From: Camellia lanceoleosa
Taxonomy: Eukaryota; Streptophyta; Magnoliopsida; Ericales; Theaceae
Direction of reading: 5' to 3'
Assembly (NCBI GenBank): GCA_025200525.1
Contig: CM045762.1
Location: 23,161,374 to 23,225,373 of the forward strand
Length of the DNA: 64,000 bases
Shown here: in pieces, positions 1 to 10,104 of the stretch
Position numbering within the stretch: position 1 is the stretch's first letter
Layout: every line of letters starts with the position of its first letter
The notes under the pieces: generated by a model
What the model saw: only the letters and a program-made list of their open reading frames with translations
Database searches by the model: none
What the model was told of the DNA's origin: nothing
Made by a program: the position numbers and the translations under genes

Positions 1-47
1 GATCAGAACTGGACACGCCTGAGATCTATCACTGAGATGTACAACCC
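1..47 (-). other. 3' non-coding fragment of element B, left of element A
   Basis: This short stretch is the continuation of element B (minus strand), cut off by insertion of element A. Its last five bases (43-47, AACCC) repeat exactly at 15384-15388 on the far side of A, as expected of a 5-bp target-site duplication. No coding content is visible. Confidence 0.6.
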
Positions 48-1145
48 TGTAGACACCCCATTTTTGACCGACCTTAAGACTCAGACGTCATCAATTGAGC
101 GCTTGGTGATGTTGCATATTGTGCTCGTTCTGAGGTTGCGGAGTCTCGGTTACGAGCCTTGCCTCTGGACTTCCGGACTCTTTTGTGCTTTGCCTCGGTT
201 TGCGAACCAGGCTCGGTTTTCTCTATTTTCTCTTTGAGAAGGGAGGGAGAGGTCTCGTAGATCATCTCTCAATGGCCGTAGGCTACATTTCGTGGCCATA
301 GGCCATTTTGCCCATTTTGGAGCCCGGTTCCCGGTTTTCGGAGCCGTTAGGCCGTGTGCCTCGGTTCGGGACTGCCCAACCATCTCCGATTTCTCCGGTT
401 TTTGGCAAGTGCCTCTGTTTTATCATTCCGAGGGACACTGGGGCCTTTGATACCCACTTCGTGGGTCAGACGCCACTTTCTTGCTGCGACCCATTTTGGG
501 ACCTTGAACCATGCGGTTTAGGCCCCGAGCATTCATTTCGCATCGGTTTTTGTTCATTTTCGGCGGGAACCTCTGTTTTATCATTACAAGGAACCCTGGG
601 GCCTTTGATACCCACTTCGTGGCCGTATGCCACTGCCGGTGCCTAACAGCCCACTTTTGGGGCCCCGAACTGCGTGTTTCGGCTCCCGAACCCTCATCTT
701 GCATTTTTGGGCCCCGACCCGAACTTGAGATAGTCATATTTTGAGGTCCTTTTCATGTTTTATTAAGGACCTTTTACTGTTTGACATCTCCATCTATCAC
801 TTGTCTCTTTACCTCTTTTTAGGCCTGTTTTGCACGGTATTTTAGGCGTACTTGTGGGCTGTTTTGGGCTTGGTCGTAAACTAAAAAGTTTCTTATTTTG
901 AGCCCCTCTCCAACTTTGTTGAAGGGCTCTCGGCCATCTGAGACCCGTAGCTATCACTTACCCCTTTTGCAACCTTTTGAGCCTTTTGACCCCTTCAAGC
1001 TTCTAGAAGCTTGAACCCTTTGGCCAAGCTTCTTGGAGAAGCTTGGCCAGCTGTATTAGCTTCTCCTAGAAGCCTTGCACCCCCCCTTGGCCCCTTTGAC
1101 CCTTTCCATTTGCTTAGCCATTAAGTTAAGAGCTTATACTTGCCT

Positions 1146-1153
1146 ATATAAGC
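1146..1153 (+). promoter_or_regulatory. TATA box in the 5' LTR of element A
   Basis: The sequence TATATAAG follows the phrase GCTTATACTTGCC. The same arrangement occurs in the other A LTR (TATATAAG near 12302-12309), in LTR H (TATAAAA at 62536-62542) and, on the minus strand, in LTR E and the LTR of B. This conservation supports it as the promoter of the element's genomic RNA. Transcription would start about 30 bp downstream. Confidence 0.6.
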
Positions 1154-1415
1154 ATGCCCCCTCTCCATTGCTCAAGGGTTGGATGGTTTGAACAAAAAAA
1201 CCAGAGATTTATATATGCATATCTGATATATAGATATATATCTCACCTCCCTCTCTATATCTATCTCATTTCACCTCCAAACAACCTTGTTCTTGGGCCA
1301 TTTCCCCTACAACTCATAGCACAAGGCATCCTTGCTCCATTCCAACGACTTGGGGCTGTTTTGCAGGGCTTAGGAGCACCTAAACTTGGATCAAAACCTG
1401 CTGGTTTGCTGGTCT

Positions 1416-1428
1416 TCAAAGGTAAGTC
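1416..1428 (+). other. Candidate 5' splice donor in the LTR leader
   Basis: The sequence AAAG/GTAAGT matches the plant 5' splice-site consensus very well, with the exon ending at 1421. Equivalent donors follow the TATA boxes in the LTR of B (minus strand, near 35578), in E (minus, near 47359) and in H (62861). A spliced leader would remove most of U5 and bring gag closer to the cap. The acceptor was not identified, so the intron is inferred. Confidence 0.45.
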
Positions 1429-4203
1429 TTCATCTTCCCCTTTCTAGCCTTTTCTTGCTTCATATCTAAGCCTTGCTTGCAAGCACTTTTGGGCTCCGAC
1501 CTAAACTTCAAATAGTCTTATTTTGGGGTCCTCTTCATGTTTGATTGAGGACCCCTTGCCGTTTGGTGATTGCATATAGCACCTATCTCAATATCCTCTT
1601 GTATGCCATGTTTCTTGCATAGAATATTTGGCTGATGTATGATCTGTTTTGGGGCTTGATGTAAGCTGTAAGTAGGCTTATTTTGAGCCCTTCTTCAACA
1701 TTGAAGAAGGGCTCAACCTTTTTTGGGACCCCTATCTTGTACTTGTTTCATAATCTCTTCTATTTACCGTAATCTTGCATGCTTTGTTAGCCTACCATGC
1801 TTCTGGTTTTGGGTCTTCGACAGGCCTGAAAAAGGTCTTAGTTTGCCCTCCTCTACATGTCTCATGAAGGGTTTTTGTCTGTTTAGTGAATACTTTGCAT
1901 ACCTCATGTTGTGGCCTCATTTTGCCCTTGTTTTGTATGACATTTTGAGCCCACTTGTATCTGTTTTTGGGGCTGACCATAAACTGTAAAACACTATTTT
2001 TCGGGCCCCTCTTCAACATTGAAGAAGGGCCTTTCTCTATTTTTGGACAGCAGCTGTGGGTTGTTTCAATAGCTTGCTCTTGGGGCCATTTTCGCATGCT
2101 AGTTTAGCCTCATTTTTGTTTGCTGTTTTGCCATGCTTTATACTGAAAAAATGCTTTTTTTTGGGACTGTCTAGCTGCTGTCTTCATACTTCATGTTTAT
2201 ATCTTGCATGTTTAGCATAGCTATAGGCCATTACGGAGGCCTAGTTTTGCATTTCGGGAGTGATTCCATGCATCGGGTGTCATTTCGCCTTGTTTCGGGG
2301 CTGTTTTGCCCCCCATTTAGCTACTGAAATTTGTATGTGTAGTATGCCATGCTTCATGTTTCATTAGAATGCTATTTCATGCTTGTATCGCCTCGATTTA
2401 TGCGTGCTGTATGCACGCAATTCGAGGCATCTCTTTTTCATCTTATGGCCGCTGATTTTGGCATGCTTGTGAGCTATCCATGTTAGTTTAAGTCCATTGT
2501 TGCATGTTTGTCGCATGCCATGCTTGTTGGTTTAGGTTGTGTGCCTAATACATGTTGCATGTTTGCATACTTGCCTTTATGTTCATATTGCATACTTAGC
2601 TCACATGTTTAGGTTGCATTTGGCATGCATACCTTGCCTCTTGAATCACCATGATAGAGGTTGGGCCTCTGGTTTGTTTGTGCTTGCATTCCATTCCATT
2701 AAAAGTTGCTAACGTGGCTTCTTGGGCCAGCATGCACTGAAATCGTGATTGGTGGCGGGTCGAGGGCCATGCTCCCTTGAGTCTATTGCATGATAGGGAG
2801 TGTGTCCGTGCATACATTTGTCCCAAAATTCCAATGCCATGCTCTGCTGCTGTCTGTTGCTGTCAAAACTGTCTCCTGCAGGAATTTAGTGCCGACCGGC
2901 ACTCTTTAGTGCCGACCGGCAATCTTTTTGTGCCGATAACTATCAATTGCAGCCGGTGGTGATCTTCAGAATATGGGGAAGGCTTCCCAGGACTTTGGCA
3001 ATTTCTGGAGACAGGGCAGTGTAAAACAGAGGCAACAGTGGCATGGTGCGGGATTCCCGGGCAAGGCGAACATCGAGCATGCATCATTCACAAGACTTTG
3101 AGGCGAGGGGTGGCCCCTTTATTTCACATTTATTTATTCAAGAATTAGAACTTGTAATATTTATTCATTTATTTTGGGATCAGATATTATTTTGGTCCCT
3201 CCGAGTGAGGGGCAATTGTAATAAGTGTGGGTGAGTGTGTGTATGTCTTCCAACCCCCACTTCTTTCTTTCCCTTTATTTACCCTTATGATGGTAGATTA
3301 GGGCATATTTAAATTAGCATACCCTATGCAATGCATGTGTGCATCCACGCATTTGTTGACATGCATCGGGCTCGGTACATCATACAAACTGCATCGTACT
3401 TTCAATTCCAAATTGAATACGTGATAGTTGTAGCATTTCACATGCCATGCTTAGGATAGCCGAGCCTGCCTAGATTACATCTTTGCATGTGTTGCATTAG
3501 ACATTTCAGTATGCTTAGGTCCATGCATGGATTTCTAATAAGCTTCTGTTTTGGCTTGGAGTACTAGGTGAGCTTTTTATGCTTTAGCATATCGCATGCG
3601 TGTGAATGTTGCCATGATAGCATGCTTACCATGAGGCTAAGTGCTTATGTGATAAACTGCTTGAATGCCTGTGGGTGGAGGTTGGATTACTTGAGTTGGG
3701 AATACTCATTGAAATTCGTGTTTTAGCCTACTCGCGAGTAGCAATTTCAAACTGTTTTCCAAACAAGACGGATATGCAATGCTTATTTCCAAATTAGGCG
3801 ATCTAGTCTATACTTGTTTGCTGTGCGCATAACATAGTAATTCTAGGCTAATAACCGGAATAAGAACATGTAATGTTTTCAAAAATGGATATCACGGTTA
3901 GTAGAGGCGGTCTTGGACCGGGCGAAAGTGCTCATAAGTGACCTTCGATCGTACCCAAGCTCGAGCCAAGACCACTTTGGTGATGGCGGACACGTGGCCT
4001 TGACACCGAGTCGGGGTTTCTAAATTTCCCAATTAAAAATATTTAGGTGGCGACTCATGTCCGCAAAGCAGTCCATGTTTGGCACTACTTTTCAAAAATC
4101 CGTTTTCTCAAAGCGATTTGCGGTTGGACTCTTTGGTTCAGATTTAGAACCGTGACACAAAATCGAGTCGAAGCGTAGAGTGAAGCCCCCAGGCGCGTCT
4201 CGA

Positions 4204-4225
4204 TTCTGGCGACTCTCTTTGGGGA
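4204..4225 (+). other. Primer-binding site of element A
   Basis: Immediately after the LTR end comes TTCTGGCGACTCTC. The minus-strand element B has the equivalent TTCTGGCGACTCTG right after its LTR (28030 downward). TGG at the start complements the CCA end of a tRNA, as needed to prime minus-strand DNA. I did not assign the tRNA species. Confidence 0.75.
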
Positions 4226-5067
4226 CTTTAGAGCTTGACTCGAACTTCGTGATATCTGTTTTGATTTCATTTATGTGTCTCTTTGCATTGCATGTGCATT
4301 AGTGCGCCTAGGACACCGTGTTGGCCATCTGCTATTCTGAGCAGTTCATGGGAGGCTTGTCTTGTCAAGGCATGTCCATAAGGTCGACCGGTTGCGAACT
4401 CTGCCAAGATGGGAACACAAACCCGGTTTTCTGGGGCACCCTTCGACCATTCGACCTAGTGCATATCGAAATCCATAGTGACCATTCCAAACTAGGACGG
4501 GTTGCTTACCCGATGTTAGGTTGTTTGAAACGCTGCGTGCGTAGTGAAACCCTAGCTCGACAAAATAGGGCGAAACCCTACCCCAACATAGGGGTGTATT
4601 GCCTCTCATTTACTGCTATGTGCTTTTAGAGTGTATCTCTCTGAGGAATGCATATACTAGTTTGCGATGCGGGTATCAGCTGGGCACTAATAGTATCGAT
4701 ATTTTGAGAAATCGATCATATCTGCGGTGTCAGTTGATTTGGGCGATGATTTGAGAGCGATGATCGATAATAGAATCTGATCGTTCGGCTCCACTTTCTC
4801 TGTTTTGGTGAAGTTGAGTGAGATCTTTGTCTGTTTCCCTTTTGCTAGGTAGTCTTGGAACCTTAGCCGGGAGGCTCCACTATCTCCGGGTACATTGGAT
4901 TTGTCTTGATAGACTTTGTCGGTCGAGATTGATTTGCCAAAGGCGAGTAAAAACGATCGAGCCACGGATCACCGGTTCGGCTACTAGATCGGTGGTCCTT
5001 ATCCCCCACCGGGAATTGTCGGGCGAGGTCTCGGTTTCACCACAGGATAGATATACCGGTCGGTCGG
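4226..5067 (+). other. Untranslated leader of element A
   Basis: About 840 bp between the primer-binding site and gag. It is collinear with the leader of element B (minus strand, 28009 to 27068). Conserved stretches include GCGCCTAGGACACCGTG, the CCATTCGACCTAGTGCAT block and the GTTGCTTACCCGAT block. The short ORFs here are not conserved as proteins, so this is probably leader RNA, perhaps carrying packaging or dimerisation signals. Confidence 0.6.
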
Positions 5068-6432
5068 ATGGATCAACGAATCGTCGGTGGAGGCAATGAT
5101 CGTCGGATGCAGGAAACTATGAAACTCATGCAGAAGACGCCTGTCCATAAGCGAATTCTCCAAACGACAAGCTACAATCATGGCTCGGCGGTGAGCTCAT
5201 CACCGAACTAAGAAGCGGTAGCGTCTTCACAACAAGTTCCTCCCGGCGGCCAGAGCTCCGGCAAGACTGGGAGACGCCAAATGTCCAAAATGTCCAAGAG
5301 GATACAGACCTTCCAGCAGGGGCTCGCCCCGATTCTACCGCATAACTATCCAAAGCGACCACGCCTATCAATGTCTGGGACTCTCCTTTGAGTTCGGTAG
5401 ACCCCACAATTGTGGCGAGTAAGTTGGAAAAAATGTTTAGGAAATCCCAGGGGGTAAAGTCCATCCCGGACATCGAGGATGGGTATACCGACGCGGCTGT
5501 GACGTTGCCAGATCGGTTCAAGATGCCACAAATCGACCGTTTTGACGGGTCAGGAGATCCCATGGTCCACCTGAGTTTGTTTTCAGATGTTCTGCGCCCG
5601 ATGGGCTTGACAAGATTACAGAAGCTCTCCCTCTTTAGTAGGACCACTGCCGGTATTGCGACCATACGCCTGTACGCCAAATTAGAGGACTCAGTGAAAC
5701 GAAGCTGGGAGGAGATGTCCGAGGCCTTCGTTGCACAATATTCATACAATACCCAGATCAAGATCACAACCCGTGATCTTGAGACAACCAGGCAAGAGCC
5801 AAGTGAGAGCTTCTCCGACTTTGTGGCCCGCTGGAGGGCTAAGGCTTCGACAATGACCGTCAGGCCCGTTGATAAGGATCAGATCCGGATGGTTGTGCGC
5901 AACCTCCAGCCAAAACTCATGCAAAAGCTGATCGTCCTACCCCTTCCTACCTTCGCGGACTTGCACGAGATTGGGGTACAAATCGAGGATGCTATGAAAC
6001 AGGGCCTCATTGACCAGGAGAAGGAGCAGCCCAGGAGGACGTTTACCCGCAGTTCGAATGCAACCGCCAATGGTGATGCAGCTGCAAGATTTTCAGATAT
6101 GGGCATGGTTGCCACCACCACACCGAGAGCAGCCACCCCCTTTGTTGGTGCATCCACTTCAAACCCCGAACTTGGACTATCTCTGAGGCAAGAGGGTTTT
6201 CACCCCACTCTACATGTCTTTGTCTAAAGCTCTAGGGATCCTACTCAGGAAAGGACATCTGAAACCGTTAGAACAACGGCCCCTACCCGATCCTCTCCCT
6301 GCAAATCATGACCCGGCTAAGTACTGTGCCTTCCATCAACAAACCGGTCATGACATTGACAGTTGCGTCCGTCTCTGCCATGAGATACAAAATTTGATTG
6401 ACAACAAGGTCATCGTCGCACCAGCTCAGTAA
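5068..6432 (+). pseudogene. gag: Degenerate gag of element A (capsid/nucleocapsid)
   Basis: Gag would form the virus-like particle and bind the element's RNA. The likely start is the ATG at 5068 (MDQRIVGGGNDRR), matching the region where B's gag starts, but the frame breaks before 5388. The long frame 5388-6227 (279 aa) carries the Tat-type capsid core: the motif FKMPQIDRFDGSGDPMVHL, the YAKLEDSVKRSWEEMSEAF segment, and FVARWRAKASTM. A frameshift near 6214 moves to a second frame ending at 6432. That frame holds a zinc-knuckle-like motif, CAFHQQTGHDIDSC, spaced C-x2-H-x4-H-x4-C. The protein is about 70-75% similar by eye to both gag copies in B. At least two frameshifts make it non-functional as read. 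Confidence 0.85.
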
Positions 6433-7588
6433 AGTCTATCATCAGATCGGTGAACTTGGGGGGACAGTACGAGTATGTGATCAGGGGATGGACCACCTGC
6501 GAGCGGCACTTAGTTTACTCCAGATGTGGCGTATGGCACGCACCGTTTTGAGCATTTGTGAATGCTGATTTTTGTACATTCGGACTTGGGTATTGGGTCG
6601 GTTTTGTTGTGTTATTTTGAGTCTGTCTCTTTGTCTTGAGTCATTCTTTTTGTTTCGGGTCTGTCTTGTCGTATTAAGTCAGTCCTATTGTATAGGAGTC
6701 GGGTGATTCCGGGAATGTTACCTCGGACACCCCTTTTTCAGTTTGTGTTTGTCTTTTTTTGCTTTCTTTTGAGTCTGTTTCTGCCTTGGAGCCAGTTATG
6801 CCAACAGATCTGAATGGAACAGCAGTGATTTTCACACTCTTGTGTTTGCTTCTGCCGTGTGCCAGTTGTACCAGAATTTCTAAATGAGATGGAAGTATTT
6901 GACTAAGAACTCTGTCTTTTCTGTGCCTTGAAGTCATTGCATTGGCCTAAGTTTTTCAAAACTTTTTCAAACACTGCGGTGAAAACGAAGAGGAAGGAAT
7001 TCCTCGGGATTTGTAAAACTTTGATCAAATGAGAGAAAGAGAGGCGTGCTAAGCCCTTAATGAATGAAATCATGCTTGTTAGTGTGAGTACTGGGAAGGA
7101 TCCTGGCTTGATCCAGATTGGTCCCACACTGTCTTCAGCGCGAGCGATTTGTCGCTTTCTTAAAAACTTTCAAAAAAAAAATGTTTTGCGCGGTCCTGCA
7201 AAGACATGTGTGGAATCGCTCTTGAGATTGTGTAGCTTAGGATCGCTCTCAGCCTCAAGACTCGACCCCCCCTTTGCTTTCAAACCTTGAACTGGCATTC
7301 AGAATGTTCAACGGTCAACCACAATGTGAGGCCTGTGTGGCCAGATTCAAAGCAGCCCATGAATTAGAGGCAAGAAAGTCGGATCAAGAAGATCAGAAGA
7401 TCAGAAGAAGCTTGCAAAGCTAGAACAGAAGTACCCTTTGAACTAGGGGCAAAAATGTCCGATGTGCTCGAAGAGTAGAAGATGGATCCTTCTACAAATC
7501 GATACAACAGCCACTCTTTTGGATACAGATGGCTTCAATCTCAAAAAACCATTTGGCATGGACTTGTTACACTTTTACCCTTTGAGAG
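6433..7588 (+). other. Non-coding spacer after gag; pol absent
   Basis: I see no protease, RT, RNase H or integrase motif in any frame here. Stretches are T-rich (around 6590-6800). This marks the pol deletion that makes element A non-autonomous. Nothing else recognisable was found. Confidence 0.55.
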
Positions 7589-7865
7589 GCTCGCTGGGCC
7601 GAAAACCCGGAAGGGCGACCCAGGCAAAAGTTAGAGCAAACAAAAAATACATACAAAAGAAGAAAAAAAAAAAAAAGAAGAAAAAGAAGCTCGCAAGGTC
7701 GAAAACCCGCATCGGGCGCCTTGGCAAAAGTTAGAGCCTAAAAGAAAAATGCAAAAAAGAAGAAGAAAAAGGAATGAAAAGAATAGAAAAAAAAAAAGAA
7801 AAGAAAGAAAAACAAAGCTCGCAAGGTCGAAAACCTGCAATAGGCGCCTTGGCAAAAGTTAGAGC
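7589..7865 (+). repeat. Three-copy hairpin repeat (type 1), separated by A-rich spacers
   Basis: Three copies of a roughly 49-bp unit lie at 7589-7637, 7689-7737 and 7817-7865. Each starts GCTC and ends GAGC, and each can fold with two nested stems. The outer stem is CTGGG/CCCAG in copy 1 and CAAGG/CCTTG in copies 2 and 3, so both strands changed together. The inner stem is CCC/GGG, CCCG/CGGG and CCT/AGG respectively. GCAAAAGTTAGAGC ends each unit. The spacers are AAG/AAAAG-rich. Two further copies lie on the minus strand of element B (15629-15757). Confidence 0.75.
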
Positions 7866-7909
7866 CTAAAAAGGAGAGGTTAAATACCCGAGTGTACCTT
7901 AACCCCGAA

Positions 7910-7946
7910 CTACGTAAGGCTTGATTCCCATCTTTGGGATACGTAG
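7910..7946 (+). other. Conserved compound hairpin (CTACGTA/TACGTAG)
   Basis: A 7-bp stem (7910-7916 with 7940-7946) stacks directly on a 5-bp stem TCCCA/TGGGA (7926-7930 with 7935-7939). The loop is TCTT, and there is a 9-base bulge on the 5' side only. The same structure, including the bulge length and loop, is present in element B on the minus strand (15550-15586). The downstream strand contains GGGATACG, the same word that is repeated in the array at 10105-11030. Confidence 0.6.
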
Positions 7947-8093
7947 GCAACTTCATTCTGAAGTCCAGCCGTAAAACAATTCAAAATCGATTGTGTCCAT
8001 GTAATGGTTTTGATCCTCTTTGCCTTCTCTGTATCTGAGAGTTTGGTTGTCATCGTCACTCTGAAGATTGATTGCAGTATGCCACGGCGCTAT

Positions 8094-8260
8094 CCAAACA
8101 AGGGGCAACTTTCCGTTGCCATTCAATGCGCCATGGTCTTTCAAACAAGGGGCAACTTTCGTTGCCATTCAAAACGCCAGCGGTGTCATTTCAAACAAGG
8201 GCAACTTTCCGTTGCCATGCGAAGGTCCTTCAGACAAGGGGCAATTTTTCCATTGCTTAT
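8094..8260 (+). repeat. Four-copy hairpin repeat (type 3, GGCAAC/GTTGCC)
   Basis: Four copies of a 40-48-bp unit begin with CAAACAAGGGGCAACTTTCC or a variant. GGCAAC pairs with GTTGCC at 8104-8109/8115-8120, 8151-8156/8161-8166 and 8200-8205/8211-8216. In copy 4 the stem is GCAAT/ATTGC (8241-8245/8252-8256), so a C-G pair became T-A by changes on both sides. Confidence 0.7.
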
Positions 8261-9757
8261 GGATCCGAGGTTGCGCATCTCAAGAGTAGGTTCCGTGCTT
8301 GTTGAGCATTGGCCGTTTGCAAAAATAGTTTTGAGAATTTTTACTGAGGTTGACTAATTCTCTCGGAAATTATTCCATCTTTTCCAAAACTAGACCATTT
8401 TCTTGGACCCGAAAAAGGAAAATTTTCAATGCTCACAACCTAACTTGCGTGATTTTCAAAATCAAAAAGTTGAATAAGCATGTTAATCTAACTTTCATGT
8501 TGGTCAAAATTGTTTAAAAAAAAAAAATGGTCGAAATGATGAACTAGGGGCACAGTTGAGTCAGGTGTTCTGACTTTTCCCCATTGTCAACATACTTGCC
8601 AAAAAGGGCACCATACTTGCCAAGAAGGGCACTCTACTTGCCAGAAAAGGCACAACCGAAGGCGACGACAAACGGCTGAAAGTTCTTTCACCCTCCAAGC
8701 AGCGAGGTATCAAGTCAAGTGCGAAGCACGAATTGGAATGGATCAAGATGTTCCACTTCCTCATCTGGACAGATCTAACCACGTCCAAACTCTGACAAGG
8801 CATCATCAACCGGTGTTAGGCTGCGGTTGCTACACACCCGGTTGTAACACAACCCTCTATGGGAGAAACTCCTTTGTTGTGAACAAAATCTAGCAGAATG
8901 CTAGGGGCAAAACCAACTTTTATCTATCCATCAACCACCCAGGGGAGGGATTGAAAAATGAGAGATTGAAGAATAGAGAGATGTGCGATGAGAGAAAAAG
9001 TGAGAAAAGGGTTTTTCCAGAAAAATAGAGCTTGAGGGCCGAGTGATGTGAGAATTACAAATGAGAAAGGGTGGGAAATAATACCTGGTGAAACAGGCTC
9101 CCTGTGCACATTTGAGTCTTGTGTTTTGTTTTGTCTGTCTTGATTCTTGTTTTGAGTCGTTTCGAGTGTCAATAGATGTGTTTAGGTTGTTTACCTTTTT
9201 GTTTTCCGTTGTTGAGTCGTGGTGTGCTGTGTTTAGTCGTAGGCTCAATACCCATTCGAGAACTTATTCTCACCCTCAATTTCAAAAAAATCATCTTGTG
9301 CTCAGAGTGCTGTGCCATTCTCCACATTTGTGCAAAACAGAATTTGTTCTTTCATAAAACCGCAGGGTTCAACCCAGGTCATGTGAGAATAGTAGAACCA
9401 GGACCTATCTGAAGCTATAATGGTTCCGGACTGCAAAGCAAAAGCAAAAGAGGGAAAATCGAAGCATCTGAGTGTGTTTCACCTTCAGCCAACTCTGAGA
9501 TTGTAGTCCGGATGTACCTCTTTAGACCTTGTCGGTGTTCCGAAAAATGAGCTTGCCTCCTTTCCAAGTGTAAGCCTGCTTCAAGTCAGAATGGCAATTA
9601 AAGCAGCAGCAAATGTTATCTCTTGCCAACATAAACAGGGTGTCCCCTTTTTAGGCAGAGTGTGTTACAAACCCCTCCGAGTGATAAATCGAAGGTTGTG
9701 TTTGAAGTGGTCTCATTAAGGCTTGTATTCCCTTATTCAGCATTTTGTTTCAAATAT
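8261..9757 (+). other. Non-coding 3' region of element A
   Basis: No coding motif is visible. It includes the hairpin trio at 8597-8652 and a purine-rich stretch around 8940-9090. T-rich sequence follows to 9400. The short ORFs have no recognisable domain and no counterpart in B. Confidence 0.5.
8597..8652 (+). repeat. Three-copy 21-bp hairpin repeat (TGCC/GGCA)
   Basis: Three tandem copies of TACTTGCCAAGAAGGGCAC and variants occur. TGCC pairs with GGCA across a 6-base loop at 8597-8600/8607-8610, 8618-8621/8628-8631 and 8639-8642/8649-8652. Loop bases vary between copies and the stem does not. Confidence 0.55.
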
Positions 9758-10091
9758 GCGTTGTCATGCACGTTCCACTTGCATTGTTATGCACCGTTAC
9801 ACCTGCATCGTTATGCACATTCAAGTTCCTTTTCATACACATTGCGTGCATACGTGCATCGCTTTACTTACATGTGTTCAATTTCCAGTCTCATTACACA
9901 TTGCTTGCATGCGTGCATCGTTTTACTTACATGTGTTCAATTTTCCCATCACACACATTGTACACGTTGTTGCGTGTTCTTTACTTACATGTGTCTGCAC
10001 TTTCATAGCATTGTTATGATTACTCTAAATTGCATTGTTATGCACCCACTTCACTTGCATTGTGATGCACGTTTCAATCGCATTGTTGTGC
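9758..10091 (+). repeat. GCAT/ATGC hairpin repeats and a 59-bp minisatellite
   Basis: At least six units have a 4-bp stem and a 4-base loop: GCGT-TGTC-ATGC (9758-9769), then GCAT/ATGC at 9781-9792, 9805-9816, 10032-10043 and 10057-10068, then GCAT/GTGC at 10080-10091. The first and last keep pairing only through G-U wobble. Between them (about 9838-10010) lie nearly three copies of a roughly 59-bp unit containing TTTACTTACATGTGT. Confidence 0.55.
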
Positions 10092-10104
10092 ACACTCTCT
10101 TTGC

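Larger units (their letters stand above)
48..4203 (+). repeat. 5' LTR of element A
   Basis: This LTR of about 4.16 kb is collinear with 11218-15383. It starts TGTAGACACC; the expected TCTACA end is mutated to TCTCGA. Near its start it holds diverged repeats of about 165 bp (roughly 240-400, 405-570 and 575-735). A TATA box lies at 1146-1153 and a splice-donor match at 1421/1422. A GCCGACCGGC-rich palindromic patch lies around 2890-2935. A conserved U5 block near 3900-4200 contains TGGCGACTC (4048-4056). ORFs in it have no recognisable product. The two LTRs are almost identical over most of their length, so insertion looks fairly recent. Confidence 0.9.

Noticed and set aside
4318..4629. 103-aa ORF in the leader of element A
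   Set aside because: The region is conserved as DNA in element B, but the frame is not, so it is better explained as leader RNA.
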